Shown here: positions 23,701 through 34,800 of the stretch, in pieces | Position numbering within the stretch: position 1 is the stretch's first letter | How the letters are laid out: each line of letters starts with the position of its first letter | From: Sitta carolinensis | Lineage: Eukaryota > Chordata > Aves > Passeriformes > Sittidae | Direction: 5' to 3' | Length of the DNA: 64,000 nt | NCBI GenBank assembly: GCA_032173965.1 | Contig: JAVUNC010000005.1 | Coordinates: forward strand, 47,788,501 to 47,852,500 | Translations under genes and position numbers: made by a program | The notes under the pieces: model-generated | The model's database searches: none | What the model was told of the DNA's origin: nothing | What the model saw: only the letters and a program-made list of their open reading frames with translations

Positions 23701-25905
23701 ACACTCCAAAGAGCCAGGAAGGGGAGGTGCATGGCATCAGGACATGCATGTTTGAGCAACCTGGTGTGTCAGTGCATCTCCTCAGCAGGAACTGACCCTG
23801 TGACTATCTGTCTACTCACCCTCTTCCTTAGAGAGGTAGGGTTATCATTTAAGAAGGAGAGTGTGAAACCCCAGGATTTCTGGTGGATACTCCAGTAGAC
23901 TGCCTGGAGAAGACAAGCTGACTGGCAGGAGGTCACACATACCAGCTCAAATCCCCATACCTCTGGCTCTGAGTGAGACCTAAACATGCACATGCCCTGA
24001 GTGACAGGCTTTATTTTGAGAAGAGCATGTCTCCTCTCTTGGTGCTGGGACAAGGGGGTCTCTGCAGCCTGTGGACACAGTGGGGCAACTTGAGAGGATA
24101 GGGGAGGTGCTGTTTCCAAGCACCCACAAAAAGCAGCAAAAGTGCTGGGGTAAACTCTGCCTGGTGTAAGAGCAAGGGCTGGGAAGTTTGTTAACCTTTC
24201 GTGGCTGTGGGTGTCCATGCCCATAATCATGTTCTCTGGGAAAGCTCCTTTGCCACTGTATGTTGGTTACATGTGACTTGGTGCCTCTCCAGATGTTTGC
24301 AACCCTCACTAAACTCTTGTGTCAAGAGGTGACAGGTCAGGGTCGTGCACTGATTATGTCAGTGGGTTCGTGGTACCTCTATGGCAAGGTCCTTGGTCCT
24401 TGATCAGCGTGCAGAGACAGCATGCAGGAGACTCCAGTCCCTGCACAGTTAAGGAGCATCAGAAGAGTGGGTTTAGAAGAGCCAGCCATGTCTAGCAGGA
24501 GCCTAGGAGAGAGTTCAGTGCCAGTCTCCAAGGTCATTGTCCTGTGTTGGTGCTATCTGCAAGTTGTGACCCAAATCTTCCCCCAGAAGATGCCCCTCTT
24601 GTGAAGAACCCTCTGGTTCCTGCTTGCCTGCAGGGAAGCTGTGCTACTGTCACCCCAGCCATGCTGATGTCACTGCAGACTGTTGTCATAGGAACAGCCT
24701 CTGCCACTCTCCTAGCCATGTGCCAAGAGGAACACCAAGGCAGAGCTGGTGTTTGTGTTTGCATTTGTGGCTGCAGTTTGGGGTGGGGGCTGTCCCCAGA
24801 CATCCAGCTCCTTCCCATCCTGCCGCCCATCCCAGGGTGGAGGGACACCCTTCCAGCTCCCAGCAACATTGCCTGATGCCCTCCCTTCTCCTGGCAGGTG
24901 GCATGATCAGCTTTGATGTCTTCCCAGAGGGCTGGGACAAGCGCTACTGCCTCAATGTGCTTGATGATGAGAGATTTGACACCATCCACTTCTTTGGGAA
25001 CGAGACGACCCCTGTGAGTATGCCCCATATGCCCCACATGCCCCACTTGCCCCACACACGGCTGCTTTCTCTCCTGCTGCTCTCTTGTGGGTCCTGTGGG
25101 TCCCATGGTCCCATTGATGCCACCTTTAATGGTGTGAGGGGGAAGATGCTGCCCTGTGCTGTGGGTTTGCTCTTGTGATGGCTCTGCTGGCTCATGGGGA
25201 AATCACCTTGGATTCGCTATGCTGGGAAGCAGGTCCACCTCAGCATTGCTTTCCTAGCCCCAGCACTCTCAGGAGGGTAGCAGCCGCTCCTGTGGCCTGC
25301 ATGACCCCAGCACTTAGGAGAGGACTCCTCAACAGCAGGAACAGCTTCACCTTCCCTTTAGAGCAGTGGAGCATGATGCTTCCTAACTGCTGTAGATCAG
25401 CTTGGTCATCTACTCAGCTCATCCCAGATGCTGGCACCCTCTGCTCCCCAAATGTGCCCATCCTGCCTTCTGCTACCCCTCCATAGGCAGAGCAGGGGTT
25501 AACCCAGGCTCCTGGACAAGCTTTGCTGATCTGGGACCTTCCTCATCTTTTCTAGGCTCCTCCCCTGGCACTGAAGAGGGAGGGAGCAGAGCTCCTAGCC
25601 CAGCCTCTTCTGTCCCCGTGGGCCAGCAAAGCCCTGCCTGTCCCTGCCCACCAAGTCCCTGCCTGCCCAGCCGCTGGCTCCCAGCCCAGCTCCCCACAGG
25701 ACAGAGCAAAACGTGGATTCGTGGATGAGGTTGTTCTGGCAAGACCCTGCTAATGCTGTCCCTATTTTCTATTCCCCTGCAGGGAGGGAACGATTATGAA
25801 ATCTACGATGATCCTCGCACTGTAGGACACAGTGTCCAGTCCCCCCAGGACACAGTCCAGCGATGCCGCGAAATCTTCTTTCCGGAAAGGGCAAACGAGT
25901 GCTGA
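17509..25905 (+). CDS. PMM1: PMM1, phosphomannomutase 1
   Basis: PMM1 is a cytosolic HAD-superfamily enzyme that interconverts mannose-6-phosphate and mannose-1-phosphate for GDP-mannose synthesis. It also hydrolyses glucose-1,6-bisphosphate in brain. Coding exons are 17509-17577, 17674-17791, 18669-18745, 18918-19009, 21206-21305, 22093-22168, 24898-25013 and 25783-25905 (TGA 25903-25905). The product has 256 residues (human 262). The DVDGTLT motif lies at residues 13-19, with Asp13 the phosphoryl acceptor and Asp15 the acid/base. The cap-domain segments [28 protein letters not shown] and [19 protein letters not shown] and the core [16 protein letters not shown] all match the family. The chosen ATG has G at -3 and +4. 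An in-frame ATG at 17437 would add 24 Arg/Pro-rich residues. The shorter N-terminus is closer to the family, but the human one is a few residues longer. Confidence 0.96.
24898..25013 (+). CDS. PMM1: PMM1 exon 7, substrate-binding cap and core return
   Basis: The exon encodes [18 protein letters not shown], continues through a variable stretch (NVLDDERFD) and ends with [11 protein letters not shown]. The donor gtgagt is followed at once by a short tandem array of a 9-10-base GCCCCACAT-type unit (25021-25057) in intron 7. Confidence 0.9.
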
Positions 25906-28900
25906 CTGCCCTGTCCCTGCAGCCCTGCCCCAGTCCCACCCTCTCCCCCCACCAGGAAAAGCACTTTCATTTGAGGAATCTGCTCAGGGTAGACCAAAAA
26001 ACCACTTGACAGAGCTGGTGAGGATGTAACACGTGAGTGTGGGTGGGTGGCAGGAGGGGGCCTTGTCTGAGCAGCCCCTCAGCACTCCCCGTGTGTGGCT
26101 GGGGGTCGTGGCCAGACCCTCCTCACCTCCAGAGAAACTTCTCTCTTGACAGCTCAGCTGTGGTGGGCGGTGATGCAGATGCTTTTGTGGTTGGAAAGCA
26201 TTTGAAAGGGCCAAAGAGCGAGTGTGTGTGTGCCCGACCTGTGCCCCCTCTCCTCTCCTTTTCCACTTGGTTTCTCTTAACACTTGTGCATGAGGAAACA
26301 TGCGGCTCACCTTTCTCTTCCCCTTGCACCTCGGCCAGAGAGGCTGGGGCTGCTGAGGCTCGAGGCATTCACCAGAGCTGCTCCATTGCAGGAGGCCAGG
26401 AAGGCTGTTTGCTCCAAGCCTGTGGTAGGAAGGCGTAGCTGAGATCCCAGCTTGTTGCACCATTGTGCTTTCTAATGGAGAGGTCACCGTGTCTTTCCCC
26501 TCAGTGCCACAGTGTGCCAGTCCCTCCCTGCAGATGACCTGGGAACAAATCATCTCTTTGATATGACTGGGCTGATGCTCTGAGCTTTGTTTGGGTGCAT
26601 GAAGAAACCAATTCTTATCTTACAAAAAACATCTAGGGTTTATTTTCTATATTATTCTCTATTTTCAAGTCAGACTTTTCCTGGCACAGCTGGAGGATCC
26701 CAGCACTTCATGCTATGGAACAGTTTGGGGTAGAAGGCTTTCCAGTGGTCTTCCCACTGCTGTGTCCATTGGGCATCACAGAATCACAGAATTGTTAGGG
26801 TTGGAAGGGACCTCTGGAAATCATCTAGTCCAACCCTCCTGCCAAGGCAGGGTCATCCTGAGCAGGAGACAGGAATGTGTCCAGATGGGTTTTGAATGTC
26901 TTCAGAAAGGGAGACTCCCAGTCTCCCTGGGCATCCTGTTCAGTGCTCTGCCAACCTCAACGTAAAGAAGTTCTTCGTGTTGAAGTGAAGCCTTGTGTTT
27001 TAGTTTATGGCAATTCCTCATCATCCTGTCAGTGGGCACCACCAAAGAGAATTTGGAACCATCTTCTTGTTATCTGCCTTCGAGATATTTATATGCATTA
27101 ATGAGATCCTCTCTCAGCCCTCTCTAGACTGAGAACAGTCTAGAGAAACAGGCCCAGCTCCCATAGTCTCTCCTCATAAGAGAGATGTGTCCTTATAAAA
27201 CCTTACCCAGGGCATTCATAACAGACCAAGTCCCTTTCCCTCCCCAGTGCTCAGCTTTCCATCCTGCTGACAGAGACATTTTCAGCAGGGGCCAGCACTG
27301 GCCATACCTGGTTCATAGAGCTGCTGGAGGTGCCTGCCCAGCAGTGCCCTCCAAGCTTGCTCTTCCCCCCTCATCTCATCTCACACACTCAGTTTACAAG
27401 CTCACCTTTAGGGAGACAGGATGTCCAGTGCAATTGTCTTATGTCCTGTTCTTCTCCCTGGATCTTTGTGGGTTGCAAACCCACATCTCTCCTTCAGCCT
27501 TTGACCTTCTCTGTCACATTGTCCTTTTATTCCTGGCAGTTGTATTGTGGTGTGTGGCCACAATGGTGCCACTTGGTGCTCAAAAGGAGTTCAGAGATCC
27601 CCTCCAGGGAGATGTCCTGCTCGTAGCTCCCCACGGTACACAGATCTGTTTGTGGACTTGGAGAAAGTTGGAGGTTTCTGCAAACCCTCCCCCATTGTTC
27701 CCAGGAGGCCTTTTTCACCCCATCCTTGCTGCTATGACACTGCCCCATCTCTTGGTCCTGTTTTCTCTCCCCTTTTTCTTCTGTTCCTAGTTTCCTCATC
27801 CATTTTCCACTGGCAGCTGGACTGCAGAGAGAAGTTTCTCAGCTGGCTACCGCCACCTACGCAAGGCACCACCATCCTCCTCAGGCAAGAGACACTGGTG
27901 CTCTTAGACCCGGGGCAGGGCTCAAACATTGCCATGGGCAGAGCCCCTGGTGGCCCTTGGCACTGCTGCCTGGCCACAGGAGCAGGGATACTGCATGACC
28001 AGTGCTGGTGGGGTGCTGCCTCCTCCACCTGACTGCACCTCCTAACACATCAGATCTCTGATGCAGCACATTTGCATGAGCGCATGGTCTGCCCAGCATC
28101 TGGAAATCCCCAACAAATCCATGAATTCCTCTTTCTACCCAGGGAAGATTCTGAGTGGGAGAAGAGGACCTGTTGGAGAAGCTTGTACGCAGGATACCCT
28201 TTTCACAGGTCACGGGTTTTGGCCCTCCACTGCAACCTTCATGGAGGAATTGTGTTTTGTGATTTCTTCCTCTCTGTTTCACTGTGGATCAGGTTATGTG
28301 TGAGTCTTGAGAAGTTTATTTTTCCTGTAAGTCTGTCCATAGCCAGAAGGACCTCTAGTGAGCTTAGTGATGAGTGAAGAGCAGGGTCTGGCCCTGACAG
28401 CATGGAGCACCATGGTGGCCTTGGGGGCTGAGGTGACTTGCACCTTTAAAGGGAAAGGCATTTCATGCCTGTCCCTGAAACTCCTTTGCCATGATGCTCC
28501 TCTCATGGTGGGTGCCCACAGTGTAAGTGGGGTTTTCTCCCCATGGATGTGAGTGAGCAGACGTGGCAGGCACCATGCCCAGGACTGTCTTGCTGTATGG
28601 ATCCATATCAGTGTGAGATGGGCAGCTCCTGTCTGGCTGATGACAACTGTTAAATGAGAAATATATTTAAATACATAGATATGTATATTAAAAAATTAAA
28701 ATCAATCCTATTAAAGCCACAACACGCAGCAGTTGAAGGCATTGCGTGCTTTGTGCTGGGCTGTGTGGAGTCAAAGGAAGCCAGACAACAGGCAAGAGAA
28801 CTTCAGTCCCCACAGCAATGGGGGACCAGCCCCACCCCTCAGGGTGAGCAGCAGCCTTCTGTCCCAGGCCCACAGTGTGGAGCATCTCCAGCCCCCTCAG

Positions 28901-29020
28901 GGACATACCATGGTTGAGTCTGTTCTGATAAATTCCTGGGTGCTCCAGGTCCTTTACCTGAGAGAGTCACTCTGACATATGCACACAGGACAAAGAGCCA
29001 GGATGGGCAGGGCTCATGGG
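25906..29020. other. PMM1-CSDC2 convergent intergenic region
   Basis: This region is downstream of both genes. It holds the PMM1 3' UTR, whose end is uncertain because no canonical AATAAA is seen near the stop, and one antisense CR1 copy (26775-27190). An AT-rich island at 28655-28720 has several ATTAAA hexamers that could serve PMM1. No coding exon was recognised. Confidence 0.6.
26775..27190 (-). mobile_element. CR1 LINE 3' end (antisense)
   Basis: The start tcacagaatcacagaattgt followed by agggttggaagggacctctg is a near-perfect reversed CR1 3' terminus. The body continues with gagatcctctctcagccctc and stops near 27190. It lies between the convergent PMM1 and CSDC2 genes and is relatively young by eye. 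Confidence 0.92.
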
Positions 29021-30736
29021 AAAGTCACTTTTAATGGTTTATTGCCAATGTTACAAAGGTTGACACATGGTCAGACAGGCAGGAACCACACCAGAGTTGT
29101 AAAAACACCAACAAGTCTAGGGGTTTAGTTTATTTAAAAAAAAAAAAAAATCTAACAGTTTGCCTTGGCCAAGCTGACTGCATGTCCTGGGGATGCCTAG
29201 AGCCTGAGCCACAGTTGCCACAGCCCCTGGGAGAGCCAGGCTCTGGGTTGGCAGTGAGATGGGCTGGAGGGTCCTCGGGCAATCCTCACAGCAGCATGGG
29301 TGATCCTCCCGAATCCGCAGGGCCCAGCTGTCCTGTGTGGCACCAGCCTCGCTCTGCTCCTTTCCCCACTTTAGCCCTGTCAGCAACGGTGGAAGCAGAA
29401 AAGGTGGTGAACCCCCACTGCATCCATGCTGAGCACCAGCAGTGCATCAGTTCCTGCTGGCACGGTGCTCTGGGAGCTGCCTCCAATCACCTTCTGCCCC
29501 GCTCAGGGGGACCTGCTGGCACCCCACTGTTCCCAACCCTGCTTGGAAACCCTTAAGATGCTGGTAATGTCCTGGAGGAACACACCATTTCCCTGGGGTG
29601 AGCTCAGGACCAGCCCAGTGCATGTTGTCCCTGTCCAAATGCCCTCTGCCCTGTTGCTCCCTGGGGCTGTGGGAGCCCTCCTGGCCAGGGTACGGCAGAA
29701 AAGACCAAAAACTAAGTTTGTGCTTTGTATACAAGACCCTGCCTACACCGAGGGGCTGGGGAGGAGGTGGCTGTGCTTGCCCCATTGCCAAGGCTGCTCA
29801 GACCCCTCAGCTCCTCACCGCCCCAGCAAGCTACAGACATGCACACACACACATACATGTGGGAAGGGGGTCCCCAGGGGGATGGGGGGCAAGAGGAGGA
29901 GGAGAAAGTGTCTGTCTCCCCAAAACCATGTCAGCACTGAGCCAAGAAAAGTGCGTTTACTGCCCGGCAGCAGTGGGGAGCACAGAGGTGCACCCTGCCC
30001 CGTGCCCAGGTGCAGCCCCCCGCCCAGGTGCAGCCCCCCAGGCACAGCACCGAGCACCCTGGGTGCTCTGCCAGCAGCCGTCTGCCCCTTAAAACGAAAT
30101 TTTTGCCTTCTGTAAATCAGTTACCTCCCCGTGGCACCAGTGACCTGAGATCTTGTGATGGAGGGATGTGGCTCAGGTGGGTGCTGCGAGCTGCCAGCGA
30201 TGGGGATGAGTCTCAGTCACCCAGACCCCGCACAGTGATATGCCACCCCACACCACCCTGTTTTGTCCCTGCACCAGGGCATGTCCCACTGCTGCTGTTC
30301 CACTGTGGACAGAGTGGGGCACCCATCTTGCCAGAGTGGAGTTCAGGAGGATGAGCTGAGCCACCCAGCCTCTCCCCACCCCTCCTGCTCTCAGCACCTG
30401 CTCCAGCCCAGTAGAGCTGGAGGGCTGGGGCGTAGGACTGGTTCCTCAGTTCCCCATGGCCTCAGGAGCAAAAAGAATGGAACATGGGGCTCGGTGCTGC
30501 CCCGGAGCTGGGGGACAGTCAGGGAGGGCTCTGCTTCCCCTGTCCCCCTCGACAGACACTTACAAACACACACAGAGAAAAGAAACCGTAACCTTATAAA
30601 AGACACTGAACGCAAATGCCTGCATGTTTGGGGGCAGCCCCGTCCCCGCCGCCGCCTCGGCTCCCCCCACACCCCTTGGGAGCGGCTGGGCAGGCTTGCT
30701 CCATGGGGCTGAGTGGCTGGCGGTCCCCCTGGGCGC
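29020..30736 (-). other. CSDC2: CSDC2 3' untranslated region
   Basis: About 1.7 kb lie between the CSDC2 stop (30737-30739) and minus-strand AATAAA signals at 29129-29134 and 29038-29043. A direct 18-base duplication occurs at 30005-30039 (unit cccaggtgcagccccccg). No exon was seen. A 229-codon plus-strand frame (29426-30115) is rejected. Confidence 0.55.
29038..29043 (-). terminator. CSDC2: CSDC2 polyadenylation signal (distal)
   Basis: The plus strand reads TTTATT, which is AATAAA on the transcript strand. A second AATAAA sits 91 bases upstream in the transcript at 29129-29134. Confidence 0.5.
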
Positions 30737-31714
30737 CTAGGAGCCGATGATCTGGCCAGACCATGTCTCGTGCTTCGTGTGGGGTGCCAGGTTGGTGAGG
30801 ACCACCTCCACTGCCTGGAACTTCTGGTTCTTGGGAGGGATAGGGCAGACCTTGTACGTCACCTCGTCCCCCTCCACTGGGACGTACTCTCCCTCGATGC
30901 TGCAGGAGAGGAAAGGAGAGGTGGTGGTGGAGCTGCAGACATGAGATGGACCCCTGCCCCAGACCACCCGGAATGAAGGAAGGCACCCTATCCACCAGCT
31001 GTGCCTTAGAAAAGAAAACCCACAGGTGATGGAGGGTTCAGGACAAGCAGAGACCCAAGTCCACCCCATGGAGACATCCATACCCTAGCCCACAAGTCTC
31101 CAGCCCCGTGCTGATGGCATGGCTCCCCTGGGGTCTTCTGGCACTGCACAGCCCTGGGACTTACTCAGACACATGCACGAAAATGTCCTCAGTGCCATTC
31201 TCTGGGGTGATAAACCCGTGGCCCTGGGAGCGAGAGAACTGCTTGCAGACACCCTTGAAGATGGGGCCAGCAGAGGCACGTGCTGTCCTACAGGAGGAAA
31301 GGGAAGATTTGTCACTGGTGGCACTTGCCCAGGAGGCAGCACAGGGAGAGATTTTTGCTATGAACCCAATGGTTCCAGGCTGAGTGCATGGCACCCACCC
31401 ACAGCACTCTGGGCAGCTGCGTGCAGCGATGCTGGGCACCGCGTTGGGTTGGACAAGTGCACCAGGTGCAAAGGGTTCTGCAGGCACCGCAGGTGACCAC
31501 AGCTCCATTGGACAGCCCCAAACCTGCCAGGTACTTACGCCGAGTAGGTCCTGGTCCTCTTGGTGGGGAGGGGGCTGGGCAGGTCCCGTAGCAGGAGGTT
31601 GCCCCGCTCCCAAATGCGGCTGCCCTCCCGCTGGAAGGGGAAGGTGGGCCACACCGGCGACTTGGGGGAGTGCAGGGGGGGCACTGCCGGCGGGGCGCTG
31701 GGGTCCGATGACAT
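30737..31714 (-). CDS. CSDC2: CSDC2 (PIPPin), cold-shock domain RNA-binding protein
   Basis: CSDC2 is a brain- and heart-enriched RNA-binding protein reported to bind mRNA 3' ends, for example of replacement histones. Coding exons on the minus strand are 31714-31539, 31287-31165 and 30899-30737 (TAG 30739-30737). The product has 153 residues, identical in length to human. The N-terminal 59 residues are Pro/Ser-rich ([19 protein letters not shown]). The cold-shock domain spans about residues 67-130, with RNP1-like GHGFI at 81-85 and RNP2-like DIFVHVS at 93-99. The end is [12 protein letters not shown] through WSGQIIGS. The start ATG follows CCCACC, a good Kozak context. The exon holding it probably extends to an acceptor at 31805. 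Confidence 0.96.
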
Positions 31715-31804
31715 GGTGGGGGCGCTGGGCTCCTCCGTTTTGGGATCGGGCAGGTGGGCAGCAGGAGAAAGGATGCCCAGGTGTGTGGGCCTGCTGCTGG
31801 TGAC

Positions 31805-34800
31805 CTGGGGAGCAAAAGGGGCTGGGGGTTACAGGGTCTTCTGTGAGGTTTTTGGCACAATTTGCGGTCAGGAATTGTCCCTCAGCTCCCAGCCATTTGT
31901 GGGAAGCACAAAGCATGCTGCCAGCCTTCAGCGTTGGACACCAACCTCCAACATTGGGAACTGCCCCAGGAAACCTGTGCCAGCTTGGAGTCACCTGGGA
32001 TGTTCCAGAAAATCAATCCCAGGGGAAGAACCTGATTTGTTCAACCTTTCAATCGACAGGAAAAGCCCACACATATTTGAGATGAAGCCACTAAAGAGCA
32101 GCACACCCTGGGAAAAGGAGCAATGGGCTGGAGGATGGGCTGCCACAGGCAGGGACCATTTTGGGAAGGATGCCTATGCAGTGCCAGCATGCCTGGGCCT
32201 CCAGTCCCAGGCTCTCAGAACTTTACGCACCATGAGTTTTCTGATAAAAAAGTGAAAAAAAAAGGCTGAGACAACAGGTCAATACGTCAAGGTCAGGGGT
32301 CTGAGGTCTCAGCACAGGAGGTTGCTTCAGCCCCATAGGATTTAGGACACAATCCGAGCCCCAGCCAGCAGCTGCTGCCCATCCAGACACATTTCTACAG
32401 GAAGAAGGAAAACCAGGAGACTGTGGGGAGGCTGCCAGGAGCCCTCATGCTCCTCATGCACCTCAGTTGAGCCACTACACAAGCACAACCTCCTGCTGCT
32501 GCCATCATCCATGCTCCAGTTTCTGAAGGCATCATGCCATTTGCAAGGAGTTAAAGCCATAAGGGACAGAAAGCCTGCAGACAGAGCAATCACAATTGTG
32601 GGCACTCTTGTCCTTGCTGAAGCACCCCAGTATGAAATTGGAGGGGTTGTGCATTTTTAAGCCTCCCAGATGCTCTGATATGTGCTCAGCACTGCAGCTG
32701 CTTGCTCAGGAAGGCCTTGCTCTGAAGATTTTTATTCCAATAGGTTGCTGCATCTGACGCTGGTGCCCCTGTCCCAGGGTGCCCTATGCCAGGGGTTGCT
32801 TGAGGGCACCTCTCTTTGGGTGCCCTGGATGGGATCTCACCCATTTCCATTGCTTCTCAGGCTCAGGAGTTTCTATTACCTGGAGCTGAGGAGCCCAATA
32901 TCCCATGGAGTTACTATTCCCTTCCCCAGCAGCCCAGCAGCCCTTTTCCACCCCACTGGGGCATGCAGCATCTTTTGGGACAACACCTGCACACACCAGG
33001 AAACACAGAGAATATTTAATTTCTTTTCTGACTCACTGTGGCCTTTTGAGACACGAAGGCCCTGGGGGGATGCGCAAAAGGGGGTCACCTCCACTCTGAA
33101 ATTAGCAGGCACCAAGGACATGGGAAAAGATTTCTAGAGCAGGTGAAGTTTCAAGGAGGGACCAGGCAATTCCTGTTCCACTCCCCCACCTTCACTGTCT
33201 TCCTCTTCTTCCAGGGGCTGTGCCTACCACTGGGCCCCCACGGCTGCCAGTCTAGCTTGGATTCTGCCATGGGATGCTGCCCATATGGGCCTCAGCCAGT
33301 TTCCTAACAGCTACCCCCTCTCAGCCCTGCAGAGCTTCACTCGTGGGCCCAGGCAGTAAAGGCTACACTAGAGTCCTACTCCAAGGCAGAAGCCACCACA
33401 TTCCTCCTGCCCTCTGAGACAGCTTCCAGTTGTGGCCGCAAACCCCTCCAAAACAACTTTCCCTTTCCTGGCTCCCACCCACCCCCACACCAAATACTTC
33501 CTGTGCTTCAGTGACTCCTCTCCATGCAGCAACTGAGGCATGCCCATCTGCCTTTGCCCCACATCCCACCCCACACAGGGGCTGCTCAGCTCCTGGCCTG
33601 ACAGGCTCAGCATTTTCTGCCTCCATTCCCAGATTCAGCATCTATTTCCCTCAAACCCTGGCTCAACATCTCCTTCTCCCATTCCCAGGCTCTGGCTCAC
33701 CATCTCCTTCCTCTGTGCCTAAGGAGCTCAGAGAGGCCCAGGGAGCACCCATGTGAGACACCCCAAAGCCAGACCAGACACCAAACTGCTTCACAGCCGC
33801 CATCTGTGTCCCCATTTGACCACCCTGCCTGCGCTGGCAAACAGCCTGGCCACTTTAGGATGGCAAAAAATAATGTGATCCCCATGCATTGCTGCAGGGG
33901 TTGTCACTTCTTCAGGAGGTGCCAGGATTGGAGGAGTGGGATCATTTGGGGGAAATGGTCCTCAGTTCTCTGTCACATCACAAAGCTGTCACTATGAAAA
34001 TGGCCTCGCCGTGGTGCGCCTCCTCTGTGCGGCTTTCTCTGACAGAGGAGGCCTTTCCGTTCCCTCACCAGCTTAGTGACAATGGGGGGTACTTAACCTG
34101 AATAAGGATGCTTGGAGCAAACTATTAGTATGCTGAGGGAGTTGGTTGGCATCCACAAGGGGCTGGAAAAATGGAAGTTTCCCAAAGGCAAAATTAAAAT
34201 AAGAGGCAAGGGGGTGTGCAGGACAGGGAGCTTGCAGGGACAAAATGGTGTGGGCTGGTGAAGTGGCAACCAAGAGTGGGTTTGCCCCAGGTTCACCTGT
34301 GGCATCAGCCCAGGCTCAGGTGCCCTGGAAGGCTCCCTGTTTTGGGGAACAAGCGGTGAAGAAGGGGAGCATGCTGGGCACTGCTGAGGAGGCAGATGGT
34401 CTGCTCCTCAGAGCTGGGGGCAGCAGCAGAGGGTGCCCTCCTGGGCTGCTGTTTGTGGGATAACAAGCAAGGTGCAATCCCCCACAGGCACTCTGAAGGC
34501 TCTCTGGACGGCCCATGGGGATGTTGGGGGGGAGCCCTGGTGTTGGGTGGCAGCTCACTGGGATAAACACAGGGACAGGGTACAACAAGGCTGTGGGATC
34601 CCCGTCCTTGGCAGATGCACAGCCTGGACATGTCACGGAGCTGCCTGCCCTATCTCCTGCTTGGTGCAGGGGCTGGAGCAGAGATCCCTGTCCTGGGGGC
34701 CATGCTGAGGCTGTGCCACTCAGCCAGCAGCACTCTGCCCCACTTCGGCACCTGGATCATGCATCCCAGCTTTGTTGGTCAGCTTTGGTACCCAGCAGCT

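Noticed and set aside
29426..30115. 229-codon open frame on the plus strand
   Set aside because: It lies in the CSDC2 3' UTR on the opposite strand. It has no recognisable motif, and low stop density is explained by GC content.
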